64,000 nt of DNA from Acinetobacter bereziniae LMG 1003 = CIP 70.12 (GTDB taxonomy: Bacteria; Pseudomonadota; Gammaproteobacteria; Pseudomonadales; Moraxellaceae): NCBI RefSeq assembly GCF_000368925.1, contig NZ_KB849756.1, forward strand, positions 633,429 to 697,428, in the 5' to 3' direction. Every line of letters begins with the position of its first letter. Within the stretch, counting starts at the first letter, position 1. Positions 42,711 through 51,518 of the stretch are shown here, in pieces. Both the position numbers and the translations under genes were made by a program. The notes under the pieces were generated by a model. It ran no database searches. It was not told the origin of the DNA and saw only the letters and a list, made by a program, of their open reading frames with translations.

Positions 42711-43298
42711 ATGCTTCTAATGATCGATAATTACGATAGCTTTACGTATAACATTGTCCAGTACTTTGGCGAGTTAAACCAAGACGTAAAAGTTGTTCGC
42801 AATGATGCCGTGACTTTAGAGGATATTGAACGATGGCAACCAAAGTATCTGGTCATTGGTCCTGGTCCTTGCTCTCCAACTGAGGCAGGGATTTCTATTC
42901 CAGCAATTCAACATTTTGCTGGAAAAATTCCTACACTTGGCGTTTGTTTAGGGCACCAAGCGATTGGTCAAGCTTTTGGTGGCGATATTATTCGTGCCAA
43001 AACCGTAATGCATGGTCGCTTATCTGACATGTATCACAGCGATCAAGGGATTTTCAGCAATTTACCTTCACCTTTTTCAGCGACACGCTATCACTCCCTC
43101 GTGATTGATCAAGCCACAGTTCCTGAATGCCTTGAAGTTACCTGCTGGACCAATGAAACAGATGGCTCAATGGAAGAAATTATGGGTGTAAAACATAAGA
43201 CACTACCTATAGAAGGTGTGCAGTTCCATCCTGAATCAATTCTGAGCCAGCATGGTCATCAAATCTTTAAAAACTTTTTAGAAATTTATGCGAAATGA
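42711..43298 (+). CDS. trpG: Anthranilate/aminodeoxychorismate synthase glutamine amidotransferase
   Basis: The glutaminase subunit that supplies ammonia to TrpE for anthranilate (and often to PabB for folate). Class I amidotransferase triad: Cys in LGVCLGHQAIGQAFGG (about 78), His and Glu in VQFHPESILSQHG (about 172-174); oxyanion region VIGPGPCSP. 195 residues, standard. It leads trpG-trpD-trpC with short gaps (15 and 18 bp). trpE is not next to it. Confidence 0.95.
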   Translation: MLLMIDNYDSFTYNIVQYFGELNQDVKVVRNDAVTLEDIERWQPKYLVIGPGPCSPTEAGISIPAIQHFAGKIPTLGVCLGHQAIGQAFGGDIIRAKTVMHGRLSDMYHSDQGIFSNLPSPFSATRYHSLVIDQATVPECLEVTCWTNETDGSMEEIMGVKHKTLPIEGVQFHPESILSQHGHQIFKNFLEIYAK

Positions 43299-43313
43299 GT
43301 GTAGTAGCAAATC

Positions 43314-44360
43314 ATGAATATTCAACAAGCTTTAAATAATATCACCAAAAATATTGAACTCACTCAACCACAAATGGAAGAAGTGATGCGCACCATTATG
43401 CAAGGTGAAGCGACTGATGCCCAAATAGGCGCACTCATGATGGGTTTACGTTTAAAGGGTGAAAGTATTGACGAGATTACGGCTGCCGCGCGTGTCATGC
43501 GTGAGTTTGCGATTAAGCTTGAAGTCAGTGACATTCCTCATTTAGTCGATATTGTGGGTACAGGTGGTGACGGACAAAATCTATTTAATGTATCGACAGC
43601 ATCCTCATTCGTCATTGCTGCTGCTGGTGCAACGATAGCAAAACATGGCAATCGAGGTGTGTCATCAAAGTCTGGTTCATCTGATCTTTTGGAACAAGCA
43701 GGCATCAATCTTGATTTGAATATGCAACAAACTGAACGTTGTATTCGAGAAATGGGGGTTGGTTTTTTATTTGCCCCTAATCATCACAAAGCAATGAAAT
43801 ATGCAGCGGGTCCTCGTAAAGAACTCGGTTTCCGCAGTATTTTCAACCTCCTCGGCCCGCTTACGAATCCGGCTGGGGTAAAACGCTATGTAATTGGTGT
43901 CTTTTCGACAGAACTATGCCGTCCTTTGGCTGAAGTGCTCAAGCAACTAGGTGCTGAACATGCGATGGTGGTCCATTCTAAAGATGGTCTAGATGAAATC
44001 AGTCTAGCTTCCTCAACCTATGTGGCTGAGTTGAAAGATGGTGAAGTGACAGAGTGGACAATTCAACCAGAAGAAGTCGATATTGAATCGCAAACCTTAA
44101 CAGGGCTTTCAGTCGAAAGTTCAGCTGAGAGCCTTGCATTAATAAAAGATGCGCTGGGCAAGAAAAAATCAGCAAAAGGTGAAAAAGCAGCAAGTATGAT
44201 TGCTTTAAATGCTGGTGCAGGCATCTACGTTTCAGGTTTAACCAATACCTATAAACAGGGCGTCGCTTTAGCACATGATATTATCTACGGTGGACAAGCT
44301 TTGGAAAAAATGAGCATTTTGTCTGAATTTACCAAAACGCTTAAAGAATATGAAGCTTAA
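43314..44360 (+). CDS. trpD: Anthranilate phosphoribosyltransferase
   Basis: Second step of tryptophan synthesis: anthranilate plus PRPP. Motifs: DIVGTGGDGQNLFNVSTASS (PRPP loop), AKHGNRGVSSKSGSSDLLEQ, FLFAPNHHKAMKYAAGPRKE (anthranilate site) and FRSIFNLLGPLTNPAGVKR. Length 348 fits. Between trpG and trpC in an evident operon. Confidence 0.96.
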   Translation: MNIQQALNNITKNIELTQPQMEEVMRTIMQGEATDAQIGALMMGLRLKGESIDEITAAARVMREFAIKLEVSDIPHLVDIVGTGGDGQNLFNVSTASSFVIAAAGATIAKHGNRGVSSKSGSSDLLEQAGINLDLNMQQTERCIREMGVGFLFAPNHHKAMKYAAGPRKELGFRSIFNLLGPLTNPAGVKRYVIGVFSTELCRPLAEVLKQLGAEHAMVVHSKDGLDEISLASSTYVAELKDGEVTEWTIQPEEVDIESQTLTGLSVESSAESLALIKDALGKKKSAKGEKAASMIALNAGAGIYVSGLTNTYKQGVALAHDIIYGGQALEKMSILSEFTKTLKEYEA

Positions 44361-44378
44361 GGATAGAAGGATTTGACC

Positions 44379-45185
44379 ATGCTAGATATTGCCAATACGA
44401 TTTTAGGTAAAATTGTTGATCGTAAACATGAAGAATTTACAACTCGTTTAAAACAACGTAGTTTAAAGGATGTTGAGGAGCTTGCTCATGCAGCAAACCC
44501 TGTTCGGCATTTTGCACAAGCGTTACATAGTAAACGCCCAGGTGTGATTGCAGAAATTAAGAAAGCTTCGCCATCAAAAGGCATTATTCGTGAAAATTTT
44601 GATCCTGCCGAAATCGCTCAACAATATGAACAAGCAGGCGCTGCATGTTTGTCCGTTTTAACAGATGTTGATTTCTTTCAGGGTGCTGATGAAAATATTC
44701 AAATTGCACGAAATCACTGTAATTTACCCGCCCTTCGTAAAGATTTTTTAATTGATCCATATGGCGTGATTGAAGCGCGTGCCCTACATGCAGATTGCAT
44801 CTTGTTAATTGTGGCTTGCTTGTCTGACCAGCAACTTGAAGAAATGTCAAAAACGGCATTTGAACACAATCTTGATGTTTTAGTTGAAGTCCATGATGAA
44901 GCTGAACTTGAGCGCGCATTAAAACTTTCAGATCGTTGTATATTAGGGGTGAACAACCGTAATTTAAAAACCTTTGATGTTGATTTAAATACGTCACTGC
45001 GTTTGAAAAAATTACTTGAACCTACACGTTTGTTGGTTACGGAAAGTGGTATTGCAACACCAAGTGATGTTCAAATGATGCAAGAACATGATATTCATTC
45101 ATTTTTGGTGGGTGAAAGCTTTATGAAACAACCTCGACCTGATCATGCTTTTACAGCGCTCTTTGGCACACCTGAAAACATATAA
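44379..45185 (+). CDS. trpC: Indole-3-glycerol-phosphate synthase
   Basis: Monofunctional TrpC (TIM barrel), converting CdRP to indole-3-glycerol phosphate. Catalytic Lys and phosphate motifs: IAEIKKASPSKGIIRENFDP, LRKDFLIDPYGVIEARALHA, LVEVHDEAELERAL, LGVNNRNLKTF, LVTESGIATPSDV. A TTG 6 bp upstream extends the frame, but AAGGA lies 8 bases before the ATG at 44379. Not fused to TrpF, as in other gammaproteobacteria of this group. Confidence 0.95.
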   Translation: MLDIANTILGKIVDRKHEEFTTRLKQRSLKDVEELAHAANPVRHFAQALHSKRPGVIAEIKKASPSKGIIRENFDPAEIAQQYEQAGAACLSVLTDVDFFQGADENIQIARNHCNLPALRKDFLIDPYGVIEARALHADCILLIVACLSDQQLEEMSKTAFEHNLDVLVEVHDEAELERALKLSDRCILGVNNRNLKTFDVDLNTSLRLKKLLEPTRLLVTESGIATPSDVQMMQEHDIHSFLVGESFMKQPRPDHAFTALFGTPENI

Positions 45186-45194
45186 CTCTTGAAT

Positions 45195-45218
45195 AAAGGG
45201 TGAGTCTGCTCACCCTTT
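45195..45218 (+). terminator. Terminator of trpGDC
   Basis: AAAGGGTGAG, loop TCTG, CTCACCCTTT, 9 bp past the trpC stop; a 10-bp perfect stem with a short T tail. Confidence 0.7.
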
Positions 45219-45412
45219 ATACCTGTATAGCTAGCCTCTATTGATAGAATTTTTTTAATGATTGAAAAGTATTTTATTTAACTTTCATCTTTTATTGATT
45301 GTTGCATTATGGTTTTACATTTTAAATATAAGTAATATTTACATAGATTGTTCTCACAAATACCAACAATATAATTTATTTTAAGTCTGCTTTTAATTGA
45401 GAATTGAGAATA

Positions 45413-46396
45413 ATGAAATCTAAATCTATAACTCGCAGTTTTGTTTTTTTATTGTTAGTGCTGTTGTATTCGTTACAGCAAATGAGTTGGGCAAAGGAAA
45501 TACCCATTTACACTGGTTCACCCTATTATATTGATTCAAAACGGATACTCTATTTTAATATCCCCCAACCATCTGAAGGTATCATTGCTGCTCAACTTGA
45601 TCTTGATCAAATTTTTCCAAATATAGATATGGAATTTCTTGAGCAAAAAAACTACCTGTTTAAAAACAACCAAATTCAAATTATCAGTTATCAAGCCCCC
45701 CCCATCCATATTGACTTTACTATCGACACCGAAAATAAAGAAGTTCAAAAATCAACATACCATCTTGTTTATAAAGGACAGGAACGTAGATTGCACAAAG
45801 CAATCAACATTCAATCTCAACCGATTTCATTCGAAATACTAAATCAGTTTGAACAAAATTTTAATGTCAAATCTCAAGATTGGCTGGGTAAAAATTTGTC
45901 AGCAGAACCTTATATGCTGAATACATTAATGTTTTATGCGGCGATCAATCGTTTCGATGATATGAATGAATTTATGCAAAATCTAATTAAAAATCTCACT
46001 CAAAGTCAGGACGTCAATGATTATAAAAAAGCCAAAGCTTTATATCTTCAATATTTAATCGAAAATACTGAGTTTAATGATATTGATTTAATTATGGCGA
46101 CCATCGAACATCATGATCTGGATTTTTTAAATAATATGAGACTTAGACAGCTCAACCAAATCGTGATAGATGAAATCGAACCCTACACATATTATTTCAC
46201 GATGTGTTCACCACTGGGTAAAGCAATACGCCTCAATCAATTTCAAACTGTTGCCCTTTTACTCAACAAAGGCGCTTCAATAGAAAAAGTCTGTATTTCA
46301 AAATTTAATGAGCAACAATCAGCATTAGAAGTTGCAAAGAAATATAAAAATAAACGTGTACTAAAATTAATCGAATCATATCTCAATAAACCATAA
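45413..46396 (+). CDS. Secreted protein with C-terminal ankyrin-like repeats
   Basis: About 327 residues. Signal peptide: FVFLLLVLLYSLQQMSWA. The N-terminal domain is beta-rich and unrecognised. The C-terminal part shows ankyrin-like units: SPLGKAIRLNQFQTVALLLN, KGASIEKVC, SALEVAKKYKNKRVLKLIES. Secreted ankyrin proteins of Acinetobacter often sit near toxins or catalases as binding partners; nothing such is beside it. TTG 45404 is an alternative start but the ATG at 45413 is better. Confidence 0.65.
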   Translation: MKSKSITRSFVFLLLVLLYSLQQMSWAKEIPIYTGSPYYIDSKRILYFNIPQPSEGIIAAQLDLDQIFPNIDMEFLEQKNYLFKNNQIQIISYQAPPIHIDFTIDTENKEVQKSTYHLVYKGQERRLHKAINIQSQPISFEILNQFEQNFNVKSQDWLGKNLSAEPYMLNTLMFYAAINRFDDMNEFMQNLIKNLTQSQDVNDYKKAKALYLQYLIENTEFNDIDLIMATIEHHDLDFLNNMRLRQLNQIVIDEIEPYTYYFTMCSPLGKAIRLNQFQTVALLLNKGASIEKVCISKFNEQQSALEVAKKYKNKRVLKLIESYLNKP

Positions 46397-46510
46397 ACTT
46401 CTTGGCACTCTTAAATTTCACACCATCCTGTGAATGCAATTCAGTTCAAATTTAATCACTTTCAGACTATAATTAGCATCAAATATCGCCGTCCATTGTT
46501 TTTTGCAATT

Positions 46511-47212
46511 ATGAGTAAGTCTGATTCTACATTTTCCAAGTCTCAACTGGATTTATTAAAGCAGTTCAAAAAACAAATCACTCATCCACACACTTCAAAA
46601 GTTGCAGCACAACCCGAAACCAAACATGTGCTTTCATCCCATGAAGATGACGTTAACGATGCCGATTTGTTTAAAACTGCTTTAACAGGTGTGACTAAAC
46701 TGGATAACAGCAATATTGCTAAAATTGAGCGTAATGATGTCAGAAAAAAGCCAGATGCAAAAACGCTCGCAAAACGTGCTGCCGCTGAAGGTGCATTTGA
46801 AGCTGATGATGCTGAATTATCAGATACTCAAGCAATGCTCAACCCTGTTGCCAGTCAAGCTGCATTAAGTTATCGCATTGCAACACTGCAACATAAGGTT
46901 TTTGAAGATTTAAAGGCTGGAAATCTTCGTTGGTTTGAGGCCGTTGATTTACACGGTTGTACTGTTGAAGAAGCGCGTTCCGCAGTTTTACAAATCATTC
47001 AAATGGCAAAAGATGAAAATCAAAATGTCATTAAAATTGTGCATGGCAAAGGTCCTGAAGCAATTCTTAAAACTTATGTTAATGGGTGGCTTCGTCAGCA
47101 CCGCGATGTTTTAGCATTTGTGAGTGCTCCTGAAAAACAAGGCGGTACTGGTGCTGTTTTGGTGCTACTTAAACGTGCTGAAAAAAACCCAAAGTTTAAT
47201 CGTAACTCATAA
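46511..47212 (+). CDS. Smr-domain protein (putative endonuclease)
   Basis: A 233-residue cytoplasmic protein. The N-terminal half is charged and probably disordered; the C-terminal Smr domain has VDLHGCTVEEARSAVLQIIQ and IVHGKGPEAILKTYVNGWLR, then GGTGAVLVLLKR. Smr domains nick or cut DNA or RNA; bacterial stand-alone forms such as YdaL/SmrA/SmrB act on collided ribosomes or DNA. The frame extends to 46430, but a TATAAT at 46467 and the ATG at 46511 point to the shorter protein. Confidence 0.85.
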   Translation: MSKSDSTFSKSQLDLLKQFKKQITHPHTSKVAAQPETKHVLSSHEDDVNDADLFKTALTGVTKLDNSNIAKIERNDVRKKPDAKTLAKRAAAEGAFEADDAELSDTQAMLNPVASQAALSYRIATLQHKVFEDLKAGNLRWFEAVDLHGCTVEEARSAVLQIIQMAKDENQNVIKIVHGKGPEAILKTYVNGWLRQHRDVLAFVSAPEKQGGTGAVLVLLKRAEKNPKFNRNS

Positions 47213-47334
47213 TCCTTTATTTGATTCAATCCCAAAATCTCCCACAGTGGCGGTTTATCTTGTAATTGAAAAAATTTATCGATTTTTCTGCTACAATGCC
47301 GTCCTTGTTCAAACCGTATAAGTGAACACGTTTT

Positions 47335-47889
47335 ATGTCTATGCAGCAATCCTACGCAAATATTTTAACTGCCGTTGGCGAGGACTTAGACCGTCCTGGT
47401 CTGAAAGATACGCCTATGCGTGCGGCTAAAGCTTTTTCGTACTTGACGTCTGGTTATAGCAAAACGCTTGAAGAAGTGACCAATAATGCGGTCTTCCCTT
47501 CTGATAATGACGAAATGGTCTTGGTTAAAAATATTGAATTTTATTCTTTATGTGAACACCATTTACTTCCATTTCATGGTCGTGTACATATTGCCTATCT
47601 TCCGTCTGGTAATGTACTCGGTTTATCCAAATTTGCACGAATTACTGAAATGTTTGCACGTCGCTTGCAGATTCAAGAACAACTGACCAAACAAATCGCG
47701 GATGCTGTTGCTGAAGTGACTCAAGCACGTGGTGTTGCTGTGGTGATTGATTCAGCGCATATGTGTATGATGATGCGTGGAGTGAGCAAACAAGAGTCAA
47801 CCACACGTACAGTCTCATTTGTCGGCGACTTTAAAACAGATAAAGAAGCACGCCGTGAGTTTCTTTCTGCTGTTCCAGAAGCACATTAA
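47335..47889 (+). CDS. folE: GTP cyclohydrolase I
   Basis: Opens GTP to dihydroneopterin triphosphate, the first step of folate (pterin) synthesis. Zinc ligands and active site: FYSLCEHHLLPFHGRVHIAY (Cys, His) and DSAHMCMMMRGVSKQESTTR (Cys). 184 residues, normal for the short bacterial form. The gene has its own terminator at 47923. Confidence 0.95.
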   Translation: MSMQQSYANILTAVGEDLDRPGLKDTPMRAAKAFSYLTSGYSKTLEEVTNNAVFPSDNDEMVLVKNIEFYSLCEHHLLPFHGRVHIAYLPSGNVLGLSKFARITEMFARRLQIQEQLTKQIADAVAEVTQARGVAVVIDSAHMCMMMRGVSKQESTTRTVSFVGDFKTDKEARREFLSAVPEAH

Positions 47890-47922
47890 GACGTTTATTT
47901 GATTGCTTCAAATATAATTCTT

Positions 47923-47950
47923 AAAGCCTCATTCTACTGAGGCTTTATTT
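47923..47950 (+). terminator. Terminator of folE
   Basis: AAAGCCTCA, loop, TGAGGCTTT then ATTTTA. A 9-bp stem. Confidence 0.8.
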
Positions 47951-47966
47951 TACTTAGGATTTTATC

Positions 47967-48326
47967 ATGTCTTCAATTTGGCTTGCTGGTTATGGATTAA
48001 CACAAAGTGAAACGAGTGTAGACCATCCTCGTGCAGACCGTTTGGTACAGGGAAATCCAAAACGCCTTACAGAAAGCTTATATGAACATCCCAATATGAA
48101 CTGTGGTATTTGGCGATGTGAAGTTGGTGCTTGGCATATTCAATTTGCAGACAATAAACAAGAATTTTTCCAAATGATTGAAGGCGTTGTTCGTCTACAT
48201 GATCAACTAACCCAAACATTTATAGAAATCCAAGCCGGCGAAGCAGGTATTATTCCTCCCGGATTTAAAGGAACATTTGAAGTTGTAGAAGCTGTAAAAA
48301 AATATTTTGTAGTGGTTGAAGTTTAA
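47967..48326 (+). CDS. Cupin protein (EutQ/DUF861-like)
   Basis: A 119-residue single-domain cupin. The signature lies in CEVGAWHIQFADNKQEFFQM with IEGVVRLHD, and IQAGEAGIIPPGFKGTFEVV. It resembles the small DUF861 cupins in which a Trp/His-lined barrel binds a small polar molecule; some are ureidoglycine aminohydrolase-like or EutQ-like. The metal ligands are incomplete, so it may bind rather than catalyse. Lies after the folE terminator and before the palindromic repeat. Confidence 0.7.
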   Translation: MSSIWLAGYGLTQSETSVDHPRADRLVQGNPKRLTESLYEHPNMNCGIWRCEVGAWHIQFADNKQEFFQMIEGVVRLHDQLTQTFIEIQAGEAGIIPPGFKGTFEVVEAVKKYFVVVEV

Positions 48327-48351
48327 TTACAGCAATCTAAAAAATATGTTT

Positions 48352-48480
48352 TGTTTAACAGGGTTTTTGCGCTGCAAACAAAGCAGTGCTTTGTTTGCAG
48401 CGCAAAAACCCCAGCTCAACATGGCAACATCCGTGTCGACTCACGATAGAAAGACCATCGATGATTCAAAAGTACAAAAT
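48352..48480 (-). repeat. Dispersed palindromic repeat, copy 2
   Basis: About 129 bp matching 381-508 in inverse orientation. Its centre at 48361-48411 is a near-perfect palindrome: GGGTTTTTGCGCTGCAAACA AAGC, three bases, then the exact complement, a 24-bp stem. Flanking conserved blocks are CAGCTCAACATG, CTCACGATAG and GACCATCGATGATTCAAAAG. A 62-codon frame crossing it (48316-48504) is spurious. Confidence 0.8.
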
Positions 48481-48641
48481 AAATGGATCACCAAATCTTC
48501 TTAAAAATTTTATACAAACCATAAAGTCTATTGGATAAGAATGATTGAAATCAAATCACTAGTCTAAATAGTCAAAAGGTTTGACTCTATTTTCAGTTCA
48601 GATGTATGCTTTAGAAAAACAAAATTGAGTTCTTTTTATAA

Positions 48642-49385
48642 ATGAAAAATTTATTATTTTTTATCACAATATTAAGCTCCTCTACGGCATTTGCTGACAA
48701 CTTAAATAGTCATCAACTCAAAGATGTTCAGCTTGTAATTGCGTTGTTTAAACAAAAAAATATCTCAGCGATTTCAAATCATATTGTTTATCCCTTAGCA
48801 CGTGAAGAACCACTTCCAAGTATCCAAAACCCCACTGAAATGAAACAACGCTTTAACCAAGTGTTTGACGCTAAACTGATTCAAAATATCGCCAATTCCA
48901 AGCCATCACAGTGGCAAAGTGTGGGTTGGCGTGGTGTCATGTTGGATAGCGGTACAGTTTGGTTAGAAGGTCATCAGATTAAAGCCATCAACTATAGTAG
49001 TGATGCAGAACAAAAATTAAAGGCACAACTTATATCCCAACAAAAACAGAAACTACATCCGTCACTGAGAAATTTCAGCAAACCAGATTTACAGTTCAAA
49101 ACAACCAAATTTCAAATACGTATCGATGAAATGCCAAATGGTCAATATCGTTATGCTGCATGGGGAGTGAACCAATCACAAACTGAAAAACCTGATTTAA
49201 TCTTAAATCAGGGTAAAGTTGTGATGGATGGTTCTGGGGGAGATCATCACTATATTTTTAACAGTGCTGGTTATCAATATATAATTTATCGAAATCTGTT
49301 GGGTACAAGTGAAACGCCTGACGTGCAACTAGAAGTCACTTTAAAAGCTAAAACAATACTTAGTCAAAATGGCTATTTATTTTAA
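48642..49385 (+). CDS. Secreted hypothetical protein
   Basis: A 247-residue protein with signal peptide MKNLLFFITILSSSTAFA. The N-terminal half begins with a helical segment (QLKDVQLVIALFKQKNISAI) and an EEPLPSI loop; the C-terminal half is beta-rich (FQIRIDEMPNGQYRYAAWGV, KPDLILNQGKVVMDGSGGDH). Probably periplasmic. No family recognised. Converges with the TetR gene. Confidence 0.6.
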   Translation: MKNLLFFITILSSSTAFADNLNSHQLKDVQLVIALFKQKNISAISNHIVYPLAREEPLPSIQNPTEMKQRFNQVFDAKLIQNIANSKPSQWQSVGWRGVMLDSGTVWLEGHQIKAINYSSDAEQKLKAQLISQQKQKLHPSLRNFSKPDLQFKTTKFQIRIDEMPNGQYRYAAWGVNQSQTEKPDLILNQGKVVMDGSGGDHHYIFNSAGYQYIIYRNLLGTSETPDVQLEVTLKAKTILSQNGYLF

Positions 49386-49409
49386 TAATATTCAGTTGTG
49401 CCTAGCCAG

Positions 49410-50096
49410 TCAGGATTCTGTAAGATGATCCCAAAATACAGGTTTGGGTGGTGGTGAGCTCACATTCACTTTAGCCTGTAAATGGTTGGCTAAAATAGAT
49501 GTCCATAATTGTAAATAACGGTTAAAAAATTCATCAGCTTGTTGAATATTTTGACTTAGATGTCGATCTTCCGCCATTCCCCTTAAAAACCATAGTGTAA
49601 TAATCATTAAATCACCAACATGATCTTGCTCAGTAATCGGTTCAAGATAGTGTGCTGCAGCACTATGCACAGTATGGTACGAAGCCATCCATAGTTTCTG
49701 TAATTTCTCAGCAAGTTCGGGTTCTTGACGACTCGCCACCAATAATTCCAATAATGCTGTGATCTCAGGTGTTTTAAGTAAATTTGCGCCTGCTGAAACA
49801 AGATCATGTAAACGATCATCCGATTGTTGCATATTCTTAATTAGTTTCCCTAAGGCAATGTATATGCGACGTACCAATTGCTCTGCTGTCGACTCCATCA
49901 GTGCAGCTTTGGATGGGAAATGATGAACTGGCGAACCTCTTGAGACTTGTGCAATTTGGATAATTTTACTAATTGTAGTTTTCGCATAGCCTTCTTGAAT
50001 CAAACTTTGTAATGTCGCTTCGATCAAACGTGCTCGCATTGCTTCACTACGTTCATTTTGACTGCGTCGAATAGCATTTGAATGAGATATATTCAT
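49410..50096 (-). CDS. TetR-family transcriptional regulator
   Basis: A 228-residue repressor-type protein. The N-terminal helix-turn-helix is RLIEATLQSLIQEGYAKTTI, SKIIQIAQVSRGSPVHHFPS, KAALMESTAEQLV (about 20-75). The C-terminal ligand domain is helical (TPEITALLELLVASRQEPEL). It stands at the end of the fatty-acid-type gene set (50500-57110) on the same strand and could sense an acyl-CoA and control it; this is by position. TTG 50099 is a weaker start. Confidence 0.88.
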   Translation of the reverse strand: MNISHSNAIRRSQNERSEAMRARLIEATLQSLIQEGYAKTTISKIIQIAQVSRGSPVHHFPSKAALMESTAEQLVRRIYIALGKLIKNMQQSDDRLHDLVSAGANLLKTPEITALLELLVASRQEPELAEKLQKLWMASYHTVHSAAAHYLEPITEQDHVGDLMIITLWFLRGMAEDRHLSQNIQQADEFFNRYLQLWTSILANHLQAKVNVSSPPPKPVFWDHLTES

Positions 50097-50499
50097 CAAT
50101 ATTCTGCAACCTTATTTTATGAGTAATTTGAGCCGAATAAGACCTGATTTGTTGTTATTGATAGATGTCGGCAATTCATAGCTTGGTTCAATGTCATGTG
50201 CCTTACTCTATATTTATAAATCAATATTTACAACACAGTCCAATATTTCGATAAAGCACAATGGATTGAGCAACTCATCAAAGTTTGCTGATCTCATCAA
50301 ACGCATTGTGCTTGATCTAGGTCTGCTGATATTTCATAAATGGCTTGGCTGTAGGTTAAAATTGAGCATAAAACCTATACATCGTAAGCATTAAACCAAG
50401 AAAATAGTGCGACTATTTTCTTGGTTTAATCGCGTAGGATCGGCTAAAAATACACCTAGTCGCAAACATAGACAAATGGTCAACAGACTCTGATATTCC
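50097..50499. other. Intergenic region with perfect 18-bp hairpin and an IS-end-like sequence
   Basis: No gene is visible. At 50390-50430 ATTAAACCAAGAAAATAG, loop TGCGA and the exact complement form an 18-bp stem. At about 50473-50487 GGTCAACAGACTC resembles the terminal repeat of the IS5 element at 40405 (GTCAACAGACCC), perhaps an IS scar. Confidence 0.45.
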
Positions 50500-51372
50500 T
50501 TATTGCTTTTTTTCTGACAATTGATAAATCAATTGTTCCATTTGTTGCATATACTCACGGTTATCGTGATCCCAAGGATGGAAATTAGGACGAAAATAAT
50601 CAATATAATTTCCCAATTGTTTTCTCAGTGCACCTATATCACCAAAAGTATAACGATAGGCTTTTTTCCAACTTGAAATATCGCTGAGCTTTCCTTCTCC
50701 TTTGACGATATTAAGAAACACAGGAATCACCAATCCCCAGAATACAATGGTTGCGATTACCAAACCAAAGCTACGGATTGTATATGCATAAGGACCCTGT
50801 CCCATTGCGGTGTTCCATACATCAAAAGCCACTGCTTTATGTTCTGTTTCTTCATAGGCATGCCAGCGCCAAATATTGGCATAATGTTGTTCTGCACCAT
50901 CAAATAATTCAGGTGTACGCAACACTGAATCGGCCAATAACGCCGTAAAATGTTCTAACGCTATCGTCCCACTCAACCAAAAATAAGCGGGTAAATGCTG
51001 TTTTATCAGCCCAAAAATATCCAGTACGAGCGCTTCGAATTTTGGCGCAATGGGTGATCGAGCAAATAAAGCATTGTTGTACTCTTCATGTTCTCGACCA
51101 TGCATCGCCTCTTGTCCAATAAATGCGGTGACTGCTTTTTGCAATTCAGGATCCTGAACTAAATCACGGTGTGCTCGAACAGCATCAATAAAGAAACGCT
51201 CTCCAATAGGCAATACAATGGAAAATGTATTTAATAATGCCGTAAAAATTGGACCTGCTGGTGTATGCCAATCTGCAATTCGCTCTGCGGGCAAGTTAAA
51301 TCTTACATCACGGCGAATCGGTAATGGTTCATGATATACCGCAGATTTAATAAATTTCGTTAATATTCCCAT
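50500..51372 (-). CDS. Predicted metal-dependent hydrolase (PF10118-type)
   Basis: A 290-residue helical protein. Metal-ligand helices, ferritin-like in pattern: FIGQEAMHGREHEEYNNALF, SGTIALEHFTALLAD, RWHAYEETEHKAVAFDVW. These E/H pairs place it in the COG3687/PF10118 group of predicted metal-dependent hydrolases, which often sit beside lipid or sterol breakdown genes. One membrane-like stretch lies near residue 205 (FGLVIATIVFWGLVIPVFL). Its substrate is unknown; the location with thiolase and MFE2-like genes suggests lipid substrates. Confidence 0.78.
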   Translation of the reverse strand: MGILTKFIKSAVYHEPLPIRRDVRFNLPAERIADWHTPAGPIFTALLNTFSIVLPIGERFFIDAVRAHRDLVQDPELQKAVTAFIGQEAMHGREHEEYNNALFARSPIAPKFEALVLDIFGLIKQHLPAYFWLSGTIALEHFTALLADSVLRTPELFDGAEQHYANIWRWHAYEETEHKAVAFDVWNTAMGQGPYAYTIRSFGLVIATIVFWGLVIPVFLNIVKGEGKLSDISSWKKAYRYTFGDIGALRKQLGNYIDYFRPNFHPWDHDNREYMQQMEQLIYQLSEKKQ

Positions 51373-51518
51373 GGTTCATCCTGCCTCTGGCTGATTATCA
51401 TTTTTTTAATTTAGCTGGTGCTGTATTTAGAATTTTACCCAATTGAATGTAATTCCATAGGTCATTTCGACTCATTTATATGTCATTGCATCCCTTTTAT
51501 GGCTTTTATTAGAAAAAA

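Noticed and set aside
44584..44997. 137-codon minus-strand frame in trpC
   Set aside because: Antisense to a well-conserved enzyme; composition rich in His/Gln as expected of a shadow frame.
48316..48504. 62-codon frame over the palindromic repeat
   Set aside because: It starts inside the cupin gene and reads through the hairpin; repeat explains the openness.
50191..50394. 67-codon plus-strand frame in the TetR-hydrolase gap
   Set aside because: No ribosome binding site and composition of noncoding DNA.
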